DNA of 9,379 bases. Origin: Ruminococcus sp. GTDB lineage: Bacteria > Bacillota > Clostridia > Oscillospirales > Ruminococcaceae. Shown piece by piece: positions 5,200 to 9,379 of this stretch (positions are counted from its first letter, which is position 1; each line of letters starts with the position of its first letter). The translations under genes were made by a program, and so were the position numbers. The notes under the pieces are model-generated. The model was not told the DNA's origin. It saw only the letters and a program-made list of their open reading frames with translations, and made no database searches. The stretch lies in NCBI GenBank assembly GCA_024697705.1, contig JAILFF010000057.1, positions 1 through 9,379 of the forward strand. The letters are read 5' to 3'.

Positions 5200-6027
5200 A
5201 TGAAGATCATCACACTTGTAGAAAACACCTGCGGTCATGAGGGCTGTATCGCGGAGCACGGGCTGTCCCTCTATATCGAAACGGAAAAGCACAGGCTTCT
5301 GCTTGACGCGGGTCAGACCGACGCGGTCGTGAAAAACGCGGAAGTCCTCGGGATTGACCTTTCCGCGGTCGATACCGTGATACTCAGCCACGGGCATTAC
5401 GACCACTCGGGCGGCATAATCCCGTTTTCGCGGATAAATCATACCGCGCAGATCGTTATGCAGAGCAAAGCCGCCGAACCGCATTACAACGGCGAAAAAT
5501 ACATCGGAATTGACAAGGCTATTCTCGACCTGCCGAATGTGCGGCTCATCGACGGAGATACGCAGCTTGACGACGAGCTTTTCATTTTCGGCGGGATAAC
5601 GGGCAGGCGGTGCTATCCGCAGGGCAACCGAAAGCTTTCGCGCATGGAAAACGGCGAAAAAGTTCCCGATGATTTCGCGCACGAGCAGTGCCTTGTAATT
5701 AAGCAAAACGGTAAGAATTGGCTGCTGTCGGGCTGCTCGCACAACGGCATACTCAATATACTCGATCGTTACGGAGAGATTTTCGGGAAAGCGCCCGACT
5801 GTGTTCTGACGGGCTTCCACATGATGAAGAAGGACAGCGAACACAACGACGAGGAAAAGGCAGTAATAATTCAAACGGCGCGGGAGCTTTCGCGGATGAA
5901 TACGATCTTTTACAGCGGTCACTGCACGGGTATCCCCGCGTTCGAGCTGATGAAAGCTGTCATGGGCGATAAGCTGATCGCTCTGCACAGCGGAGAGCAA
6001 GTAAATATACAGAGAGTGGTCGGGTAA
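5200..6027 (+). CDS. Metallo-beta-lactamase-fold hydrolase (MJ0301/COG1237-like)
   Basis: A 275-residue cytoplasmic metallohydrolase. The metal-binding signature is SHGHYDHSGG with His64, His66, Asp68 and His69. Further likely ligands are His181 in SGCSHNG and His241 in SGHCTG, and the GFHMM strand (about 205-209) is typical of this subfamily. Homologues are often labelled 7,8-dihydropterin-6-methyl-4-(ribofuranosyl)aminobenzene 5'-phosphate synthase, after an archaeal methanopterin enzyme. That reaction is not expected in this bacterium, so the true substrate is unknown. An N-terminal CGHEGC (11-16) is a possible extra metal site. The gene starts six bases after the previous stop with a modest GAGAGG site, and is the last gene of the operon. 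No convincing terminator follows it. Confidence 0.9.
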   Translation: MKIITLVENTCGHEGCIAEHGLSLYIETEKHRLLLDAGQTDAVVKNAEVLGIDLSAVDTVILSHGHYDHSGGIIPFSRINHTAQIVMQSKAAEPHYNGEKYIGIDKAILDLPNVRLIDGDTQLDDELFIFGGITGRRCYPQGNRKLSRMENGEKVPDDFAHEQCLVIKQNGKNWLLSGCSHNGILNILDRYGEIFGKAPDCVLTGFHMMKKDSEHNDEEKAVIIQTARELSRMNTIFYSGHCTGIPAFELMKAVMGDKLIALHSGEQVNIQRVVG

Positions 6028-6226
6028 ACGTCAAACGTTACAAAAGAATATAAGAATAAAAGATTAATTGGTAAATATTCAATTCACGAAAACGTTTTTT
6101 AATATATGATTAAAATGAAGTTCTTAAAAATGTAGCTTGTACTTTCTTTTTTTTTCGTATGTTGTGAGATATGCATAATTAGTATATACGCCAATTGTCC
6201 AAATCAATGAAATTTAGTAATAAGTA
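6028..6226. other. AT-rich intergenic region with a cre/LacI-like palindrome
   Basis: No gene is seen. A small AACGT-CAA-ACGTT hairpin at 6027-6039 lacks a T-run, so it is a poor terminator. AAAACGTTTT (6089-6098) is a perfect 10-base palindrome with a central CG; the wider GAAAACGTTTTTT resembles part of a catabolite-repression (cre) or LacI-family site but misses the 3' CA. A T9 run sits near 6147. The base composition contrasts strongly with the genes on both sides. Confidence 0.4.
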
Positions 6227-6255
6227 TTGACTTTTTTTATGAGATGTATTATAAT
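6227..6255 (+). promoter_or_regulatory. Sigma-A promoter of the cellulase gene
   Basis: TTGACT (6227-6232) and TATAAT (6250-6255) are separated by 17 bases, in AT-rich DNA. Transcription should start near 6262, giving a 5' leader of about 144 bases before the ATG at 6406. Confidence 0.85.
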
Positions 6256-6261
6256 ATATTT

Positions 6262-6405
6262 GTAAGAAAAAACGGGACGCGGTACAAAGCTAAATGCTGA
6301 CGTCCTTATTTTTAAAGGCAAATCGCAATCGTTTTCGACACGCAGCGTACCGATGCGGCGTCGTCCAACAGTTTCTTTTATATTTTTCAGGGAGGGTCAT
6401 TTATT
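6262..6405 (+). ncRNA. Long structured 5' leader of the cellulase mRNA, possible cis-regulatory RNA
   Basis: Hairpin 1 pairs GGACG (6275-6279) with CGTCC (6301-6305) around a 21-base loop that can itself form an AGC/GCT mini-stem. Hairpin 2 pairs CGAC (6336-6339) with GTCG (6360-6363) and CGC (6341-6343) with GCG (6355-6357) around an 11-base loop. The loops carry CGGTAC (6280-6285) and GTACCG (6347-6352), which are fully complementary and could form a kissing contact. A second CGTCC at 6362-6366 competes for the 5' strand of hairpin 1. There is no terminator before the gene; AGGGAGG (6389-6395) is the ribosome site. I do not recognise a known riboswitch class. Confidence 0.42.
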
Positions 6406-9379
6406 ATGAGCAAATCTTTTAAGCGAGTAACAAGCGGACTTCTTGCACTGTCTGTTGTAGCTTCGATGGGTTCCATGAACGCATTCGCAGGACAGCAGCT
6501 TGGTCAGAATGACTTCGATTCAGGCATAGGTCTTCCGTGGCATACTTGCGAAACTAACCCCGCAAAGCAGGAGTTCGACATCTCCGGCGGCACTTACAAC
6601 GTAAAGATCGTTAACAACGACGGTCCCGAGGACAGATGGGATCTTCAGCTCCGCCACAGAGGTCTCAAGATCGTAAGCGGTCACAAGTACAAGCTGCACT
6701 GGGAAGTTAATTCCACCAGCGCCGGCGAGATCTACACCAAGATCGGCGACTATGACAGCGTCGAAGCTTGGCACAACAACATGGACGACTCCAAGGGCTT
6801 CGATCAGACCTGGGACTGCGTTCCGATCAAGGCCGGCGACAATGAATTCGAGGTAGAGTTCACTGCACAGAAGAGCATCGACGTTGCTGAGTGGGCGTTC
6901 CACTACGGCGGCAAGGGTCAGTATCAGAAGGTTGACTGCTTCCCGAACGGCACCGAGCTCAAGTTCGACAACCTTTCGCTGATCGACTTAACTTCCGACG
7001 AGAACGACTATGATACCACAAACGAAATGGGCGTTGTAAGACCCGAAAGCAACGTTCGTCTTAACCAAGTAGGTTACTACACCAATCTCAACAAGAAGGC
7101 TTCCTATGTAACAGACGCTTCTTCTTCGCTCACATTTGAAGTTCGCGATGCAAAGAGCGGCGCTGTTAAGTACACCGGCAAGACCACTGTTAAGGGTGAG
7201 GATCCCGATTCCGGTACAGGTACTACTTCCGGTTCGAAACTGAAGGATTCCGGTAAATATGTACATATCCTCGATTTCTCAAGTGTAAAGGATGCCGGCA
7301 CATATAAGATCTTCGTCAAGGATACCACCGGTGTTTCCGGCACTCAGGTTCTCCTCGCTAAGGGCGCTAACGATACCAAGCTCTCCGGCGACAAGCTGAT
7401 GTGGACCAATCCTCAGACCAAGAAGACCTATGTAATGAACGAGAGCCACGATTTCGTTATCTCCGATGACGTATACGGCACTCAGCTCCTCAAGGATTCG
7501 ATAAACTACTACTATCAGAACCGTTCCGGCGTTCCGATAGAGTCTCAGTACATCACTTCCGGCGATAAGAGTGAACTGTCTCACACCCAGTACGGTCACA
7601 ACCCCGATACCGCTTACGTTCAGTCTGAATGGAAGAAGGCTTATGCTTCCGAATTCGACGGCGACAAGGGCAAGACCATCGACGGTACCGGCGGTTGGTA
7701 CGATGCCGGTGACCACGGTAAATACGTAGTTAACGGCGGTATCTCCGTATGGACTCTCCAGAACGCTTTTGAGTTCACCAAGAAGAACGGCAACACCGAT
7801 AAGTGGACCAACAAGACTATTGCGATCCCGGAGAACGGCGACAAGAATCCTGATATCCTCGACGAAGCAAGAGTTGAGCTCGAGTGGATGTTCAAGATGA
7901 TCGACGAAGACGGCTTCGTATATCACAAGCTGCATGACCACAAGTGGACCGGTCTGGCTACACATTGCTGGGACTACGAGAAGAAGTGGAAGACCACTCG
8001 TATCGTTAAGCCCGCGACCTACGCTGCTACCTTCAACATGATCGCTTGCGCGGCTCAGGCTGCTCGTCTGTGGGAGCCTTATGATAAGAGCTTCGCTCAG
8101 GAGTGCTTACAGCACGCAGAGGCAAGCTGGAAGGCTATCTATGCCAAGAAGGACAATTGGAATGTTAAGGAAGGCGACTCCTCTAAGGATTCTTACTTCG
8201 CTCCTCTGGATCAGGCTATCGGCGGCGGCGCTTACGGCGACACCTATGTTGTTGACGACGCTTACTGGGCAGCTTGCGAACTGTATTCTACCACCGGCAA
8301 GTCCGATTATCTGTCTTTCCTCAAGTCCTACAAGAATCCTAACGACAAGACCGAAAATGACAAGGCTTACAGCCTGACATACAACCTCGGCGGCGGCGAG
8401 AACAACGGTTCGTTCAGCTCGTTCAACTGGGGCTGCACCAGCGGTCTCGGAACCCTGTCCCTCTATCTGAGCGATAAGGTATCCAGCTCCGAAAAGGCTA
8501 CCATTACCAAGTCTATCACCGCTGTTGCTGATGAGTATCTCAAGGAGATGGCTAAGCAGGGCATGGGCATTCCTTACAGAGGAGCTACCTTTACTGACGC
8601 TATCAACATTGGCGAAGGCGTATCGGTTACCGGTTATGAGTGGGGTTCCAACTCCTTCGTAATTAACAACGCTATGGTTCTCGCTTACGCTTACGATGCT
8701 ACCAAGGCTACTGCCAGCGACAAGGGCGGTAAGTACATCAACGGTGCTTCCGAAGCTCTCGACTACATCTTCGGACGTAACGGTCTCGGCTTCTCCTATG
8801 TATCCGGCTACGGCGACAAGACTCTTGAATGGCCTCACCACAGATTCTGGTCTAAGGGTGTAGATCCTGCGTTCCCGAAGGCTCCTAACGGCGTACTCTC
8901 CGGCGGTCCCGGCGCAGGTATGCAGGATCCGTACATCGGCGGTCTCGGCTACAAGAGAGGTACTCTTGCAAACCAGAAGTGCTACGTAGACTCTGCTGAA
9001 GCATGGTCTGTAAACGAAGTAACCATCAACTGGAATGCTCCGCTCGTATGGATGACCACCTTCATGCTCGACGAAGCGCCCAAGTTTAATGGCGGCACTC
9101 CTGATCCTGTTGTTGTCCAGTGTCCTACCGTCAAGGCAGAAGTACAGGGCAAGCAGTTCAGACTGAAGTGGGAAGCTGTTAAGGGCGCTACCGCTTATGC
9201 AGTTGCTCTGTATCAGAACGGCGCTTGGAGATGCAAGGCTCAGGTTTCGGGCAGCACTCTCACTTACACTTCGCCTAAGGGTGTTAAGTCCGGTAAGTAC
9301 CAGGTTGCTATTTGTCCTAAGGTAAACGGTCAGTGGGTAAACAAGAGCATCAAGAGCAAATCTATCACCGTTACCATCA
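6406..9379 (+). CDS. Secreted GH9 endoglucanase: signal peptide, CBM4-like, Ig-like, GH9, FN3-like; 3' end outside window
   Basis: A large secreted cellulase cleaving beta-1,4-glucan; 991 complete codons are present with no stop. Layout: signal peptide 1-28 (MSKSFKR, hydrophobic core, cut after AFA); a CBM4-like beta-sandwich at about 30-195 (DLQLRHRGLKIVSGHKYKL; FDNLSLID at its end); an N-terminal Ig-like cellulase domain at about 215-322 (VRLNQVGYYTN); GH9 at about 350-889; then a linker and an FN3-like domain (about 905-991). Catalytic features are intact: DAGD (Asp433 and Asp436), the PHHR substrate-binding motif (810-813) and the acid Glu871 in VNEVTINWNAP. CBM4-Ig-GH9 is a known GH9 architecture. 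A dockerin or CBM37 module may follow past the edge, so whether it is cellulosomal cannot be said. The ATG is set by AGGGAGG (6389-6395) and the signal peptide. Codon use is strongly biased (Lys mostly AAG, Gly GGC or GGT), suggesting high expression. It has its own promoter and long leader. Confidence 0.95.
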   Translation, partial: MSKSFKRVTSGLLALSVVASMGSMNAFAGQQLGQNDFDSGIGLPWHTCETNPAKQEFDISGGTYNVKIVNNDGPEDRWDLQLRHRGLKIVSGHKYKLHWEVNSTSAGEIYTKIGDYDSVEAWHNNMDDSKGFDQTWDCVPIKAGDNEFEVEFTAQKSIDVAEWAFHYGGKGQYQKVDCFPNGTELKFDNLSLIDLTSDENDYDTTNEMGVVRPESNVRLNQVGYYTNLNKKASYVTDASSSLTFEVRDAKSGAVKYTGKTTVKGEDPDSGTGTTSGSKLKDSGKYVHILDFSSVKDAGTYKIFVKDTTGVSGTQVLLAKGANDTKLSGDKLMWTNPQTKKTYVMNESHDFVISDDVYGTQLLKDSINYYYQNRSGVPIESQYITSGDKSELSHTQYGHNPDTAYVQSEWKKAYASEFDGDKGKTIDGTGGWYDAGDHGKYVVNGGISVWTLQNAFEFTKKNGNTDKWTNKTIAIPENGDKNPDILDEARVELEWMFKMIDEDGFVYHKLHDHKWTGLATHCWDYEKKWKTTRIVKPATYAATFNMIACAAQAARLWEPYDKSFAQECLQHAEASWKAIYAKKDNWNVKEGDSSKDSYFAPLDQAIGGGAYGDTYVVDDAYWAACELYSTTGKSDYLSFLKSYKNPNDKTENDKAYSLTYNLGGGENNGSFSSFNWGCTSGLGTLSLYLSDKVSSSEKATITKSITAVADEYLKEMAKQGMGIPYRGATFTDAINIGEGVSVTGYEWGSNSFVINNAMVLAYAYDATKATASDKGGKYINGASEALDYIFGRNGLGFSYVSGYGDKTLEWPHHRFWSKGVDPAFPKAPNGVLSGGPGAGMQDPYIGGLGYKRGTLANQKCYVDSAEAWSVNEVTINWNAPLVWMTTFMLDEAPKFNGGTPDPVVVQCPTVKAEVQGKQFRLKWEAVKGATAYAVALYQNGAWRCKAQVSGSTLTYTSPKGVKSGKYQVAICPKVNGQWVNKSIKSKSITVTI

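Noticed and set aside
4693..6000. 435-codon open frame on the minus strand opposite the NifX-like/MBL operon
   Set aside because: It is antisense to three genes with clear family motifs. Long antisense frames arise from GC-biased codon use, and its protein looks like no known family.
6027..6039. Terminator after the MBL-fold gene
   Set aside because: A 5-pair AACGT/ACGTT hairpin with no T-run is too weak to call.
6270..6360. Cyclic-di-GMP (GEMM-I) riboswitch in the cellulase leader
   Set aside because: GACGC, AAAGC, GGCAAA and ACCGATG fragments are present, but in the wrong order and without the conserved three-way junction stems.
7279..8841. Several 80-244-codon minus-strand frames opposite the cellulase gene
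   Set aside because: They are shadows of the strongly codon-biased GH9 gene, whose catalytic motifs prove the plus-strand reading.
1..9379. CRISPR array, insertion sequence or rRNA
   Set aside because: No regularly spaced direct repeats, transposase gene with terminal inverted repeats, or rRNA-like sequence was seen.

Overview
The window looks like a piece of chromosome from a fibre-degrading gut or rumen Firmicute, most likely a Ruminococcus or close relative in the Oscillospiraceae. The evidence is a large secreted GH9 cellulase with a Gram-positive signal peptide, strong AAGGAGG-type ribosome binding sites, consensus sigma-A promoters, an ECF sigma/anti-sigma pair, and moderately GC-rich codon use in most genes. 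The left end is clearly more AT-rich and belongs to an integrated mobile element.

Layout. (1) Bases 1-1073 are the right end of an integrative element. They hold the 3' part of a tyrosine recombinase gene, a pair of short direct repeats, and a displaced tRNA 3' end (T-loop, T-stem and acceptor strand only) that marks the attachment site. The terminator at 1083-1124 probably belonged to the original tRNA gene. Host chromosome starts there. (2) Bases 1125-3920 hold an ECF sigma factor and, 16 bases downstream, a 689-residue single-pass membrane protein that is probably its anti-sigma factor. Its outer part starts with a domain that follows class B sortase along its length but has lost the catalytic His and Cys. 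Three copies of a beta-rich repeat follow. A strong terminator closes the unit. (3) Bases 3921-6027 are a tight three-gene operon behind a near-perfect promoter carrying two palindromic operator-like boxes. It encodes a UPF0251 (DUF134) helix-turn-helix protein fused to a NifX-like metal-cluster domain with a His/Cys tail, a C_GCAxxG_C_C family protein, and a metallo-beta-lactamase-fold hydrolase of the MJ0301/COG1237 type. (4) Bases 6028-6405 are AT-rich intergenic DNA with a clear promoter and a roughly 144-base 5' leader. The leader can fold into two hairpins joined by a six-base loop-loop contact. (5) Base 6406 to the window edge is the GH9 cellulase: signal peptide, CBM4-like domain, Ig-like domain, GH9 catalytic domain and an FN3-like domain. 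Its C-terminus lies outside the window.

How the parts may work together (inference). The sigma/anti-sigma pair looks like an envelope-sensing switch whose sensor is built on a dead sortase fold. The middle operon looks like a self-regulated metal or redox module. The cellulase appears to be independently transcribed, possibly with RNA-level control in its leader. The strongest candidates for something undescribed are the pseudo-sortase anti-sigma factor and the structured leader of the cellulase gene.
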